Assembly (NCBI RefSeq): GCF_023283985.1
Contig: NZ_JAKIKU010000005.1
Coordinates: 62,001-126,000 of the forward strand
Direction of reading: 5' to 3'
Length of the DNA stretch: 64,000 nt
Origin: Shewanella electrodiphila
Lineage (GTDB): Bacteria > Pseudomonadota > Gammaproteobacteria > Enterobacterales > Shewanellaceae
Below the pieces are notes generated by a model that worked only from the letters and a program-made list of their open reading frames with translations, was not told the origin of the DNA and searched no databases. This document shows positions 1 to 9,655 of this stretch, piece after piece. A program made the position numbers and the translations under genes. Position 1 is the first letter of the stretch. The number at the start of each line of letters is the position of its first letter.

Positions 1-742
1 GATAAACTATGACATCTCGTAGTTCTTCAAGAGAGTTAAACTGGTTTAAGGTTCTAACTAGGTATTCTTTATCACCTTGAATCACTTTACCCGCTGATAA
101 ATTGATGTTTTCTTCATTAATACGACGTTTGATGTCATCGGCATTAAGATTTAATTGCTGCAGTTTTTGTTGGTTTAACAAAATATGCACTTCTTGTTCT
201 AACCCGCCCGATAACCTGACCGCAGCGACGCCAGAAAGCGCTTCAAGACGACGTTTAAGTTCCTCTTCTGCGAAGGTCCTCATGCTTTTTAACTGGGTTT
301 CGCTTGCATCAGGTACAGACAAAGCTAAACGCATTATCGGATCTAAATTAGGGTTAAAGCGAAGTAGTAATGGTTTATTGATGTCTAATGGCAGCTCAAT
401 AGTGTCGATTTTTTCGCGCACTTCAAGGCTTGCCATATCCATATTGGTGCCCCATTCAAACTCAAGCACAACATCTGACATGCCTGAGCGTGAAATAGAA
501 CTGATTTTACGTAAGCCTTTAACCACACCGACTGCTTCTTCAATCGGTTTCGAGATGAGTTGCTCCACTTCTACAGGCGCAGCGCCATCATAAGCGGTGC
601 GCACTGTGACGCTTGGGTAGCTTAAATCTGGTAATAATTTCACTGCTAAGCGTGTAAACCCGACCATGCCAAATAGCATTATGGCGAGCATAAACATCCA
701 CACGGTAACTGGACGTTTAACCGAGGTATTAATCAATGACAT
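1..742 (-). CDS. RND efflux transporter permease, N-terminal part (cut by window edge)
   Basis: Inner-membrane resistance-nodulation-division pump subunit that would export drugs or other toxic compounds using the proton gradient. Only the first ~247 residues are in the window; the rest lies before base 1. The protein starts MSLINTSVKRPVTVW and has the typical first membrane helix (about residues 10-28), followed by the periplasmic porter region with LLPDLSYPSV and later PNLDPIMRLALS, as in AcrB/MexF-type proteins. It lies 10 bp downstream of the membrane-fusion adaptor on the same strand, so the two form an operon with adaptor first. The substrate cannot be told from this fragment. Confidence 0.9.
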   Translation of the reverse strand, partial: MSLINTSVKRPVTVWMFMLAIMLFGMVGFTRLAVKLLPDLSYPSVTVRTAYDGAAPVEVEQLISKPIEEAVGVVKGLRKISSISRSGMSDVVLEFEWGTNMDMASLEVREKIDTIELPLDINKPLLLRFNPNLDPIMRLALSVPDASETQLKSMRTFAEEELKRRLEALSGVAAVRLSGGLEQEVHILLNQQKLQQLNLNADDIKRRINEENINLSAGKVIQGDKEYLVRTLNQFNSLEELRDVIVY

Positions 743-752
743 AATGGCTTCC

Positions 753-1844
753 TTACTTAGCGTTTAGACTGTTTTTGGCATAAGAAAGCGGGGTAATAAT
801 TTCAACTAATGATTGATCTTTGAGGTTCTGTTGGCCACGGATAACGATCTGCTCTCCTTGGTTAACCCCTGATATTATTTCGACCTTATCTTTTTCACGA
901 TACCCTAGGCGTACTTCGCGGCGGGTTGCTGTGTTATCTTCAATAACATACAAGGCTTGGGTATCATCTTGATTAATAATGGCATTGAAAGGCACTGTTA
1001 CCACATCTTCATGAGTGTCGTATTTTAGCTCTACGCGAGTGAACATGCCTGCTTTAAGGTTTGCTTTAGTATTATCAATGGCGATAGTGACTTTAAATGT
1101 GCCACTTTGTGCATCGACAATCGGGCTAATACGCAGCACATTTGCAATAATTTCATTGGCTGTTGATTGCTTGCCACTGTTTGAATATTGATTGCTGATT
1201 TTAGCTTGTTGACCTAAACGCAGGCTGGTTAATTGCTGCTCTGGTAAGTGAACAATGCCGTGAAGTTCGTCTTGATTGACGATATAAAATAGTTCTTCAA
1301 ACTCTTTAGCCATATTGCCTTTCTTCACATGTCGCATGGCTACGATGCCATCAATGGGTGACACGATTTGGCTTTCTATGACATGTAGCTCTGCTAAATC
1401 ACGCTGTGCGATAGCCGCTTGTAGGTTGAACTCTAATTTGGCCATTACATCTTGGCTGACAAATTCTTTGTTTTTCATTTGCTTTAAACGATTCAATTCC
1501 TGTTCAATGATCTGAACTTCTGCTTGCGAACGTTTGTAATCGTAGTGCTGACGTTTAGCATCTATGGTTGCTAAAGCCTGTCCTTTAGTGACGCGATCAC
1601 CTTCTTCAACGTTAATTTCTTCAATTAAGCCCGCAATTCGAGTAACGACATGGGCTTCTTCTGGCGCTTCCAGTGTTGCAGTCGTGCTATAAAATGAAGA
1701 CACATTACCCTGGGTGACTTGTGAAACTTCTACCGGGACGGCGTATTTTTCTTCTTCTTTAGTTTCATCTTCTTGACCAGTGCAACCACTTAAACCTGAA
1801 GTCAGTGCTGCAATACAAAGTAGTGGGATTGTCATTTTTTTCAT
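753..1844 (-). CDS. RND efflux periplasmic adaptor (membrane fusion protein), lipoprotein
   Basis: Periplasmic adaptor linking the inner-membrane RND pump to an outer-membrane channel. About 363 residues. The N-terminus is a lipoprotein signal with lipobox LSGC (Cys about residue 21). Then come a barrel-sandwich/biotinyl-lipoyl-like half, an alpha-helical hairpin (about 90-150, rich in Q, E, K), the second lipoyl half (QIVSPIDGIVAMRHVKKG) and beta-barrel domains. I chose MKKMTIP at 1844; an in-frame ATG at 1862 would put MDRLIS ahead of the signal peptide and lacks a good ribosome site. The permease follows after 10 bp. The outer-membrane partner is not in the window. Confidence 0.92.
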   Translation of the reverse strand: MKKMTIPLLCIAALTSGLSGCTGQEDETKEEEKYAVPVEVSQVTQGNVSSFYSTTATLEAPEEAHVVTRIAGLIEEINVEEGDRVTKGQALATIDAKRQHYDYKRSQAEVQIIEQELNRLKQMKNKEFVSQDVMAKLEFNLQAAIAQRDLAELHVIESQIVSPIDGIVAMRHVKKGNMAKEFEELFYIVNQDELHGIVHLPEQQLTSLRLGQQAKISNQYSNSGKQSTANEIIANVLRISPIVDAQSGTFKVTIAIDNTKANLKAGMFTRVELKYDTHEDVVTVPFNAIINQDDTQALYVIEDNTATRREVRLGYREKDKVEIISGVNQGEQIVIRGQQNLKDQSLVEIITPLSYAKNSLNAK

Positions 1845-2304
1845 GCTGATTAACCTATCCATGGGGTACCTGCCAGTTCAATATTTTTGAATTAATGACG
1901 CTTGAGAAAGTTAAGTCTGAAAGGTTAACTTGTAAACGTCACGTTATCATTTGTAACTAATGTTTAATTTCAACTAACAAAGCACTAACTGTGCCAGTTT
2001 TTATTGTTGTTATATATCAACTGTTTAGGGTGTTGTGGTTACTTGTTTAGGCATAGTTAATATTATTATGTAGTGAAAATGTTTAATTTTTGGTGTGAAT
2101 GACAAATTTAACTCTGATCGAAATTTATTCAGTTTGGGCTGACGTTGTGTAACTTTTCAGGTAAGTTAACTATCTAAAGGAAATCAAACAGATGTTAAGA
2201 CTTACTGTCATTTGTTTGGCAAAGCTTGAGTCATAGCTTGTGTTAAATCATTAGTGACAATATAAAGCCAACATTAATATGGCTGCAGATATAAGGAGAC
2301 TGTT
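1845..2304. other. Divergent intergenic region between efflux operon and acetyltransferase
   Basis: About 460 AT-rich bases. It must hold the promoters of both divergent units. I see no clear repressor gene or convincing operator. An AAGGAG ribosome site lies at 2293-2298, just before the TTG start at 2305. Confidence 0.5.
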
Positions 2305-2748
2305 TTGAAGATCATTCAAGCAACGATTGAGCAATTAAATTTGGTTACAACCTTATTCGATGAGTATCGTCAATTTTATGGGCAAGCTGCAAACATAGAG
2401 CAATGTAAAAAGTTTATTAAAGAACGTTTAATCGAGAGTGACTCAGTGATTTTTATTGCAACCAATGAAGAAGGTGAGGGTTTAGGGTTTGTTCAGCTTT
2501 ACCCAACGTTTTCGTCAGTTGCGATGAAGAGAATGTGGATTTTAAACGACATGTTTGTTGCGACAGCCGCAAGACAACAAGGTGTGGCTAATAAATTACT
2601 CAAGCAAGTGGATTTGTTTGCGCAATATACTGATGCTAGTACCGTTAAATTGGCTACTGCTGTAGATAATGATGTGGCAAAGGCTTTATATGAGTCACTT
2701 GGCTACACCAAAACCACCGCTTTTGATCACTATACAAAAGCATTTTAA
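2305..2748 (+). CDS. GNAT family N-acetyltransferase
   Basis: Small cytoplasmic acetyltransferase of the GNAT fold, 147 residues, acetyl-CoA-dependent; acceptor unknown. The acetyl-CoA pyrophosphate-binding region is visible as VAATARQQGVANKLL (about residues 86-100), preceded by LNDMFV and followed by the family's late NDVAKALYESLGY segment. The start is TTG at 2305, supported by an AAGGAG ribosome site six bases upstream and by the MKIIQAT N-terminus. It stands alone, divergent from the efflux operon, with 1.8 kb of gene-poor DNA behind it. Confidence 0.85.
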   Translation: MKIIQATIEQLNLVTTLFDEYRQFYGQAANIEQCKKFIKERLIESDSVIFIATNEEGEGLGFVQLYPTFSSVAMKRMWILNDMFVATAARQQGVANKLLKQVDLFAQYTDASTVKLATAVDNDVAKALYESLGYTKTTAFDHYTKAF

Positions 2749-3100
2749 TTGGCGTTATCAGGCTAACGTATATAAATTAGAACTTACGTGCTGAAAATCG
2801 TTATTCCGGTTAAGGCAGGCATTAGCTTTGCAATGCTTGGCTTAACGAAATGCTTTATGGGAAGTTAGTTAAATAATCAATGCGATAATAGTTAAGCTAT
2901 GCCTGTAACATCTGCTATTAACACCAAAGCGATTAAGTAAAATTGAGTTTCGCTTAAAACGTAATCCACTTTTAATCTAATTGTACTTACCAATACTTAA
3001 TCAGTAATAGTGAATATAACCTGGTCTGCTGATTAATCATTTAAACTAAAACTAATCCGATTTTAAGTAGAAGCCAAGCTGAGTTAAAGACACTCTAATG

Positions 3101-3132
3101 AGACTTCCGTATTTGGGAGTCTTTGCTTTTTT
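3101..3132 (+). terminator. Orphan intrinsic terminator
   Basis: AGACTTCC (3101-3108) pairs with GGGAGTCT (3115-3122) with one G-T pair, followed by a T-rich run to 3132. The nearest upstream gene on this strand ends 350 bases earlier, so it ends either a long 3' UTR or an unannotated small RNA. AAAGA at 3087 can compete for the same 3' arm. Confidence 0.55.
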
Positions 3133-4141
3133 GAGCTGGGTTTATAGATAAAATCGCGATCACGGCTTATTCGGTCAGTTATTTAGTCAGTTTGTTGGTG
3201 ATTAAATTCACCATCTTACTGGTTAGCTATGGAACTAGTGCTATAACGCATAGAGTTTATTGCTCATTTTTAAAGCAAAATACCAATTTAAAGGCCGTTA
3301 AAGAAACTATTTTCACTTTTTTAAAAAATAATTGAATTTTTAATCATTTATTTTTGTGCGCTAATACTGAGCGTTCTGCACTTAAATTGCGCAAAAGTCG
3401 TTACAACCTCAACTTAAATTTTTAATCGCTTATTTCAATGACGATATTTTCCTATTTCTAATTAGGTATAAAAAAATGCAGACTTTTAATTTACTGCCAT
3501 GGCTAAGAGCATTTTTATAATTATGATTACATTCTTATAACCAAATAGAATAAACATTTCGTTTATAACGTCGTTTTTAAGGCCGAAATTACCAAGATGG
3601 TGCAGTTTATGGCTATGATTTTTTATCTTTTTGGTGAATATTCATTCATTATTTAATTTGTTGTTTGTTATAAAGGTTGTGAATTGGTCAGTTAGGTTTG
3701 TTAGTTTGGTATGCCCTTTATTAGTATTGGTAATATGGCTATTGGGGGTTGGTGATACATGATTTTGTTATTGGTAATGTGAGTTTTGCTGTCTTTACTT
3801 AGCGTATTCATACCGCTCTTAACTAGAGACTCATGATGTGTAGTTATGGGAGTGACCTTAAGAACAAACCAAATATTTATCACTTTAGCTATTCGTTAAC
3901 TCTATTCTTTCTAGCTCTTGTTCTAGCTATTTTAATGGCTTTTTAATAGACAGGGCTCACGCACTTAACGTTTTGTATTGAGGCGATATGCGGCGTTATA
4001 ACTACATCGGAAAAAGGTTAACGGTTTTTTTTAAGCTTTTAAACTGCAATTGAAAACTAATTATTTCAAGGCTAAGCACTATTAATCTCATAGATATATT
4101 TGGATGTAAGTAGTTAATAAGTAAGGGGTTAGGCTTTTTAA

Positions 4142-4176
4142 GGTTTTGTGGGTTTTGTGGGTTTTGTGGGTTTTGT
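4142..4176. repeat. 9-bp tandem repeat, about four copies
   Basis: Unit GGTTTTGTG repeated at 4142-4150, 4151-4159, 4160-4168 and a partial copy to 4176. Non-coding. Such arrays usually arise by replication slippage. Confidence 0.85.
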
Positions 4177-4251
4177 TGCAGTGGAGCTGTATTAGCTGTG
4201 CTGAAATAGATCTACAAAAATAGAGCTGTTGAAATAGATAAACTAATTTCG

Positions 4252-4316
4252 TGGTGTGATTCTTATAAGTGTGATTGCTAAAGTGTGATGGTTGTAAGTG
4301 AGATGGTTATAAGTGA
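4252..4316. repeat. Degenerate ~15-bp repeat, about five copies
   Basis: Successive blocks of the form GTGTGAT...TTATAA / GTGAGATGGTTATAA fill this stretch, with copies differing at a few positions. Non-coding; close to the 9-bp array. Confidence 0.5.
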
Positions 4317-4472
4317 GAGCAAGTTAAAGACGAATAACCTTTTTTGAGAATATAGAGGCTTACCTGTGATCAATTCATTGTACGCCCTAGTTTTACTATA
4401 AATGATGTTGGTTCAAACTGCTGTATTCAACAGCTTCATGCAGATGTTTATAATAAATGTTAGCAAAAAATA

Positions 4473-4505
4473 TGCATAAAAAAAGCGCCCATTAAGGCGC
4501 TTTTT
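4473..4505 (-). terminator. gltA intrinsic terminator
   Basis: AAAAGCGCC (4481-4489) pairs with GGCGCTTTT (4496-4504). Read on the minus strand the stem is followed by a T run. It lies 17 bp past the gltA stop. Confidence 0.85.
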
Positions 4506-4521
4506 ATTAAACGATAAAGAT

Positions 4522-5808
4522 TTATCGTTTATCTAAGCTGACAAAATCACGGTCTTCAGAACCAGTGTATAACTGGCGTGGACGGCTAATTTTGTGACCT
4601 GGTTGGTCTAACATTTCTTTCCAATGTGCAATCCAACCAACAGTACGTGAAAGTGCGAATAACACTGTAAACATACTTGTAGGAATACCGATTGCTTTCA
4701 TGATGATCCCTGAGTAGAAATCAACATTTGGATAGAGTTTCTTAGATACGAAATATTCGTCTTCTAATGCAATACGTTCAAGTTCCATTGCTACGTCTAG
4801 TAGAGGATCTTGAACATTAAGTTCAGCTAAAACTTCATGACAAGTTTCACGCATTACTTTTGCACGAGGGTCGAAATTCTTATAAACACGATGTCCGAAG
4901 CCCATTAGGCGGAACGGATCAGCTTTGTCTTTCGCACGAGCAATAAACTCAGGAATGCGGTCAACACTGCCAATTTCTTCAAGCATGTTCAAACAAGCTT
5001 CGTTAGCACCACCATGAGCTGGACCCCATAGTGAAGCGATACCCGCTGCAATACATGCAAATGGGTTAGCACCTGATGAACCGGCTAAACGAACTGTTGA
5101 AGTTGATGCGTTTTGTTCATGATCTGCGTGTAATACAAAGATTCTATCCATTGCTTTTTCAACAACTGGATTAACTTTGTACTCTTCACAAGGAACAGCA
5201 AACATCATCGACAAGAAGTTACCTGCGTAACTTAGTTCGTTGCGTGGATAGACGAAAGGTTGGCCAATTGAATACTTGTAGCACATTGCTGCAATCGTTG
5301 GCATTTTAGAAACGAGGCGGAAAGCCGCAATTTCACGATGTTTTTCATCATTTACATCAAGAGAATCTTGGTAGAACGCAGATAATGCACCAGTAACGCC
5401 ACAAAGCATTGCCATTGGGTGTGCATCACGACGGAAGCCTCTAAAGAAAGAAGCTAATTGTTCATTAACCATTGTGTGGTTTTTTACCATTGATACAAAC
5501 TCTTCGTACTGAGTTTTGCTTGGTAATTCACCGTATAGCAACAAGTAACAAACGTCTAAATAGTTAGATTCAGTAGCTAACTCATAAATTGGATAGCCAC
5601 GGTGTGTAAGCACACCTTTTTCACCATCAATGAAAGTAATCGCAGACTCGCAAGAGGCTGTCGCAAGAAAACCTGGATCAAAAGTGAAATGACCTGTCTT
5701 TCCTAATTTACTGATATCGATTACGTCAAAACCAGCAGTTCCCTGCTTGATTGGCAATTCGATTGAATCGTTCCCCGGTAACTCTAATTTGGCTATATTG
5801 TCAGCCAT
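4522..5808 (-). CDS. gltA: Citrate synthase (type II)
   Basis: Condenses acetyl-CoA and oxaloacetate to citrate, the entry step of the TCA cycle. 428 residues, the normal length of the large, NADH-sensitive hexameric gammaproteobacterial form. Active-site regions are visible: [14 protein letters not shown] with the downstream [10 protein letters not shown] (substrate His), and [15 protein letters not shown] (His and Asp region). The N-terminal ~60-residue domain typical of type II enzymes is present ([14 protein letters not shown]). A GGAG ribosome site lies eight bases before the ATG. It is divergent from sdhC with a shared 416-bp control region and ends at a strong hairpin. Confidence 0.98.
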   Translation of the reverse strand: MADNIAKLELPGNDSIELPIKQGTAGFDVIDISKLGKTGHFTFDPGFLATASCESAITFIDGEKGVLTHRGYPIYELATESNYLDVCYLLLYGELPSKTQYEEFVSMVKNHTMVNEQLASFFRGFRRDAHPMAMLCGVTGALSAFYQDSLDVNDEKHREIAAFRLVSKMPTIAAMCYKYSIGQPFVYPRNELSYAGNFLSMMFAVPCEEYKVNPVVEKAMDRIFVLHADHEQNASTSTVRLAGSSGANPFACIAAGIASLWGPAHGGANEACLNMLEEIGSVDRIPEFIARAKDKADPFRLMGFGHRVYKNFDPRAKVMRETCHEVLAELNVQDPLLDVAMELERIALEDEYFVSKKLYPNVDFYSGIIMKAIGIPTSMFTVLFALSRTVGWIAHWKEMLDQPGHKISRPRQLYTGSEDRDFVSLDKR

Positions 5809-6224
5809 ACCCCGTTCTCCTTACTTCATTCTTTTCTGTGAGTGCGGCATGTTAAGCGGACATTACTTTACAGTGAATCGTGATCACATTTCAATTTAAA
5901 TAAGCGTTTAAATTTATTAGACCATGGTATAAACCTTGCTAGACGCCTTGCTAGCGTTGGCCTAGAAAGAAAAAAAATGCAAAAAAACAAATTTTGCATA
6001 GTGTGACGTTTGTATTTGACAATGGGCTTGAGTATACTTGGCCTCGCCCACAAAGGGCGACAAACATCACATTTTTGAAATCCTTTTGTACCTAGCTAAA
6101 TTAGTGATTTCTCAAATAGTTAAGTGTTTGATAGTAGTCTGTTAACTTTCAACAATTTGTTTACATAAGTAGTTTCATGTATCAAATGGAAGCAAAGCAA
6201 GATGAATAATAAAAATAATGCTCA
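5809..6224. promoter_or_regulatory. gltA-sdhC divergent control region
   Basis: 416 bases separate the two divergent TCA operons. A small hairpin CGCCC-ACAAA-GGGCG lies near 6045-6059. On the minus strand TTGTCA, 16 bases, TATGCA is a weak gltA promoter candidate. Half-site-like TCACA motifs occur but I see no full CRP or ArcA site I would defend. Open frames here are not convincing as genes. Confidence 0.45.
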
Positions 6225-6620
6225 ATGGAGCTGAGTGAGCAGAACGTGAAAAAGCAAAGACCTGTCCATATAGACCTACAGACCATTCGCTTTCCTGCAA
6301 CAGCGATTGCGTCAATTCTTCACCGCGTATCCGGTGTCATCATGCTGTTTGCTGTCGGTATTCTTATTTGGATGCTAAATGAATCTTTAGCATCGCCTGA
6401 GAGTTTCGCTGGCCTACAATCTCTTTTTGATAACTTGCTGGTTAAGTTTGTTATCTGGGGAATTCTTACTGCGTTGGGTTATCACTTAATCGTTGGCTTA
6501 CGTCATCTGATTATGGATACCGGCCGTTGGGAAGAATTAGCCTCAGGCTTAGCATCAGCAAAAATCGCCTTTGTTCTATCAGCGGCGTTTTCAATCATTG
6601 TGGGGATTTGGGTATGGTAA
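6225..6620 (+). CDS. sdhC: Succinate dehydrogenase cytochrome b556 subunit
   Basis: Membrane anchor subunit of complex II that with SdhD holds heme b and the quinone site. About 131 residues with three membrane helices. The family N-terminus [19 protein letters not shown] and the motif [11 protein letters not shown] (quinone/heme side) are visible, and [12 protein letters not shown] carries the conserved His of the second helix. The start is uncertain: ATG 6225 gives seven extra residues and GTG 6246 gives VKKQRPV; neither has an ideal ribosome site. First gene of sdhCDAB; its stop overlaps the sdhD start (ATGGTAA). Confidence 0.94.
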   Translation: MELSEQNVKKQRPVHIDLQTIRFPATAIASILHRVSGVIMLFAVGILIWMLNESLASPESFAGLQSLFDNLLVKFVIWGILTALGYHLIVGLRHLIMDTGRWEELASGLASAKIAFVLSAAFSIIVGIWVW

Positions 6621-6961
6621 CCAATGCAGCAAGCCTTGGACGCAGCGGTGTTCATGACTTTATTTTAATCCGTGCGAGTGCCGTGATTTTAACCTGTTAT
6701 ACCATTTTTATGGTTGGTTTTATTGCATGTAGCGCCCCTTTAACTTACGAAATTTGGCATGGTCTTTTTAGTACCTTACCAATGAAAGTATTCACTTTAT
6801 TGGCACTTGTTGCTGTATTAATTCACTCGTGGATTGGTATTTGGCAAGTTCTGACTGATTACGTGAAAAACGTTTCAGTACGTGGACTACTTCAGTTCGT
6901 ATTTGTCGTAGCAGCTTTTTGTTATCTTGCTGCAGGCATCATCATAGTGTGGGGTGTTTAA
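6614..6961 (+). CDS. sdhD: Succinate dehydrogenase hydrophobic anchor subunit
   Basis: Second membrane anchor of complex II. 115 residues from the ATG at 6614 ([12 protein letters not shown]), which overlaps the sdhC stop by seven bases, a usual coupling for this pair. The frame is open further upstream, but that extension reads a shifted copy of sdhC and is not used. Three membrane helices are visible; the helix with [17 protein letters not shown] carries the heme-ligand His and the Asp-Tyr pair near the quinone site. The sdhA start follows with no gap. Confidence 0.95.
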   Translation: MVTNAASLGRSGVHDFILIRASAVILTCYTIFMVGFIACSAPLTYEIWHGLFSTLPMKVFTLLALVAVLIHSWIGIWQVLTDYVKNVSVRGLLQFVFVVAAFCYLAAGIIIVWGV

Positions 6962-8728
6962 GTGGCTATTCCAGTACGCGAATTTGACGCAGTAGTGATC
7001 GGCGCTGGTGGCGCTGGCATGCGAGCGGCTTTACAAATTTCAAAAGAAGGTAAGAGCTGTGCGCTTTTATCTAAAGTGTTCCCAACACGTTCTCATACCG
7101 TATCTGCGCAGGGTGGTATCACCGTTGCACTAGGTAATGCGCATGAAGATCACTGGGAACAGCACATGTACGATACTGTTAAAGGTTCTGATTTTATCGG
7201 TGACCAAGAAGCTATCGAATTCATGTGTAAGACAGGTCCAGAAGCGGTTATCGAACTAGAGCAAATGGGTTTACCTTTCTCTCGCTTTGAAAACGGCACT
7301 ATCTATCAACGTCCGTTTGGTGGCCAATCAAAGAACTTTGGTGGCGAACAAGCGGCACGTACTGCAGCTGCAGCTGACCGTACAGGTCATGCTTTGCTTC
7401 ATTGCTTATACCAACAAAATGTAAAACACAAAACTGAAGTGTTTTCTGAGTGGTATGCATTAGATTTAGTTAAAAACGATGACGGCGCAATTGTGGGTTG
7501 TACTGCAATTGAAATCGAAACTGGTGAAATTGTTTACTTCAAATCGAAGGCAACAATTTTAGCAACAGGTGGTGCAGGGCGTATTTACGCTTCTACTACT
7601 AATGCTCACATTAACACTGGTGACGGTGTTGGTATGGCAATGCGCGCTGGTGTTCAGATGCAAGACATGGAAATGTGGCAGTTCCACCCTACGGGTATTG
7701 CTGGTGCTGGTGTACTTGTAACTGAAGGTTGTCGTGGTGAAGGTGGTTATCTTTTAAATAAAGATGGCGAACGTTTCATGGAACGTTATGCACCTAACGC
7801 AAAAGATTTAGCCTCTCGTGACGTTGTTGCGCGTTCAATGATGACAGAAATTCGTGAAGGTCGTGGATTAGATGGTCCACTAGGCCCGCACTGTTTACTT
7901 AAGCTTGATCACTTAGGTAAAGAAACATTAGAAGCACGTCTTCCTGGTGTTTGTGAACTTTCTCGTACGTTTGCGCATATTGATCCAGCAGATGGTCCAA
8001 TCCCTGTATTGCCAACATGTCATTACATGATGGGTGGTCTACCCGCTAAAGTTAGTGGTCAAGTTGTTCGTCAAAACAACGATGGCACTGAACAAGATAT
8101 CGTGGGTTTATTCGCTGTAGGTGAAATTGCTTGTGTATCAGTACACGGTGCAAACCGCCTTGGTGGTAACTCGTTACTTGATTTAGTGGTATTTGGTCGT
8201 GCAGCAGGTCAACATTTAGGTAAAGCCCTAGATGAGACAGCTGACCCTAAAGAGCCTTCTGACGCGCAAATTTCTGCATCTCTTGATCGTCTTAATCGCT
8301 GGGAAAGCAATAAAGATGGTGAAGATCCTGCCGTTATTCGTAAAGACTTACAGTTATGTATGCAACTTAACTTCTCTGTATTTAGAAGTGGCGATGCAAT
8401 GGCTGAAGGCCTTAAAGAGCTTAAGAAGATCCGTGAACGTTTAGCGAATGCTAAGTTGTCAGATAACTCTTCAGAATTTAATACTCAACGTATTGAATGT
8501 TTAGAGCTAGATAACTTAATGGCAACCGCAATTGCGACAGCTTACGCTGCTAACTTCCGTACAGAAAGCCGTGGTGCGCATTCACGTGAAGATTTCTTAG
8601 ACCGTGATGATGAAAATTGGTTATGTCACAGTGTCTTTGACCCTGAAACTGAACAAATGACTAAGCGAGAAGTGAACATGGAGCCTAAGCTTCGTGCCGC
8701 ATTCCCGCCTATCAAGCGTACCTACTAG
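6962..8728 (+). CDS. sdhA: Succinate dehydrogenase flavoprotein subunit
   Basis: Catalytic subunit of complex II, oxidising succinate to fumarate. 588 residues, normal length. The N-terminal FAD-binding glycine motif is [11 protein letters not shown] (about 15-25) and the flavin-attachment region is [10 protein letters not shown] (covalent His). Substrate-binding and catalytic segments include [15 protein letters not shown], the active-site Arg region RDVVARSMM, and CHYMMGG. It starts with GTG directly after the sdhD stop. It is co-transcribed with sdhCDB and faces the cytoplasm. Confidence 0.98.
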   Translation: MAIPVREFDAVVIGAGGAGMRAALQISKEGKSCALLSKVFPTRSHTVSAQGGITVALGNAHEDHWEQHMYDTVKGSDFIGDQEAIEFMCKTGPEAVIELEQMGLPFSRFENGTIYQRPFGGQSKNFGGEQAARTAAAADRTGHALLHCLYQQNVKHKTEVFSEWYALDLVKNDDGAIVGCTAIEIETGEIVYFKSKATILATGGAGRIYASTTNAHINTGDGVGMAMRAGVQMQDMEMWQFHPTGIAGAGVLVTEGCRGEGGYLLNKDGERFMERYAPNAKDLASRDVVARSMMTEIREGRGLDGPLGPHCLLKLDHLGKETLEARLPGVCELSRTFAHIDPADGPIPVLPTCHYMMGGLPAKVSGQVVRQNNDGTEQDIVGLFAVGEIACVSVHGANRLGGNSLLDLVVFGRAAGQHLGKALDETADPKEPSDAQISASLDRLNRWESNKDGEDPAVIRKDLQLCMQLNFSVFRSGDAMAEGLKELKKIRERLANAKLSDNSSEFNTQRIECLELDNLMATAIATAYAANFRTESRGAHSREDFLDRDDENWLCHSVFDPETEQMTKREVNMEPKLRAAFPPIKRTY

Positions 8729-8739
8729 GAGTCGTTGAG

Positions 8740-9447
8740 ATGAAATTGGAATTTGCAGTTTATCGCTACAATCCTGATGTAGATGCTAAGCCTTATATGA
8801 AGGATTACAGCTTAGAAGTGGAAGAAGGTACCGATATGATGGTACTGGATGCACTGATGAAGCTGAAAGAGTTAGACACGTCGTTATCTTTTAGACGCTC
8901 ATGCCGTGAAGGTGTTTGTGGTAGTGATGGCGTTAACATGAATGGTAAGAACGGTCTTGCGTGTATCACGCCTGTTTCTACCTTCAAAGGTAAGAAAATT
9001 GAAATTCGTCCTTTACCAGGCATGCCTGTGGTACGAGATTTAATCGTAGACCTAACTCAGTTCTATACTCAGTATGAAAAAATTAAGCCGTTTCTTATCA
9101 ATGATGAGAAAACTCCGGCTCGTGAACATTTACAGTCACCAGAAGAGCGTGCTCATCTAGATGGTTTGTATGAATGTATCATGTGTGCTTGTTGTTCTAC
9201 TGCTTGTCCATCATTCTGGTGGAACCCTGATAAATTTATCGGGCCAAGTGGTTTACTCCATGCATATCGCTTCTTAATCGATAGCCGCGACACGGCAACT
9301 GAAGAACGTTTATCTGGTCTAGACGATGCTTACAGTGTATTCCGTTGTCACGGTATTATGAACTGTGTTGATGTTTGTCCTAAAGGGCTAAACCCAACTA
9401 AAGCTATTGGCCATATTAAGTCAATGCTTCTGAAGCGAGCAGTATAA
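8740..9447 (+). CDS. sdhB: Succinate dehydrogenase iron-sulfur subunit
   Basis: Carries electrons from the SdhA flavin to quinone through three Fe-S centres. 235 residues. The ferredoxin-like N-terminal domain has SCREGVCGSDG and later GLAC for [2Fe-2S]. The C-terminal domain has CIMCACCSTACP for [4Fe-4S] and CHGIMNCVDVCPKG for [3Fe-4S]. It begins 11 bp after sdhA with an AGGAG ribosome site, and ends shortly before a hairpin that separates it from sucA. Confidence 0.98.
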   Translation: MKLEFAVYRYNPDVDAKPYMKDYSLEVEEGTDMMVLDALMKLKELDTSLSFRRSCREGVCGSDGVNMNGKNGLACITPVSTFKGKKIEIRPLPGMPVVRDLIVDLTQFYTQYEKIKPFLINDEKTPAREHLQSPEERAHLDGLYECIMCACCSTACPSFWWNPDKFIGPSGLLHAYRFLIDSRDTATEERLSGLDDAYSVFRCHGIMNCVDVCPKGLNPTKAIGHIKSMLLKRAV

Positions 9448-9494
9448 ATGCACAGTGTAGAGCTTGGATTATCGCTTAAATAGCTCTTGATGAG

Positions 9495-9527
9495 AGCCAT
9501 CTTCATCATTGAGGATGGCTTTTTGTG
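9495..9527 (+). terminator. Terminator-like hairpin between sdhB and sucA
   Basis: AGCCATC (9495-9501) pairs with GATGGCT (9514-9520), followed by TTTTGTGT. The T tract is imperfect, so some read-through into sucA is likely. Confidence 0.6.
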
Positions 9528-9655
9528 TGTATTAGGAAGACCTTTGTATTTAACTCTATAAAATTATATAGTTAGATACGATTCGATTGCGGTGCACTAG
9601 GTATCGTAATTATGATTATGGCGAAGCACGTGTATCAAGTTTGTAAGGAAAAGTA

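Larger units (their letters stand above)
2749..4521. other. 1.8 kb gene-poor intergenic region
   Basis: Strongly AT-rich with no open frame that looks coding; a 60-codon frame at 3701-3883 on the minus strand has no ribosome site or recognisable composition. It contains an orphan terminator-like hairpin (3101-3132), a 9-bp tandem repeat (4142-4176), a degenerate ~15-bp repeat (about 4252-4316), and the gltA terminator (4473-4505). Two copies of a motif around 'gctgt..tgaaatagat' lie near 4194-4240. It could hold small RNAs or be a decayed region. Confidence 0.55.

Noticed and set aside
102..593. Open frame on the plus strand opposite the RND permease
   Set aside because: The minus-strand frame gives a clear RND permease; the plus-strand product has no family resemblance and is an antisense shadow.
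3701..3883. 60-codon minus-strand frame in the gene-poor region
   Set aside because: No ribosome site, no recognisable composition or domain; expected by chance.
5868..6053. 61-codon minus-strand frame in the gltA-sdhC control region
   Set aside because: It overlaps the expected promoter area, lacks a ribosome site and resembles nothing.
6527..6613. Upstream extension of sdhD
   Set aside because: It reads sdhC in another frame; [12 protein letters not shown] at 6614 is the natural start.
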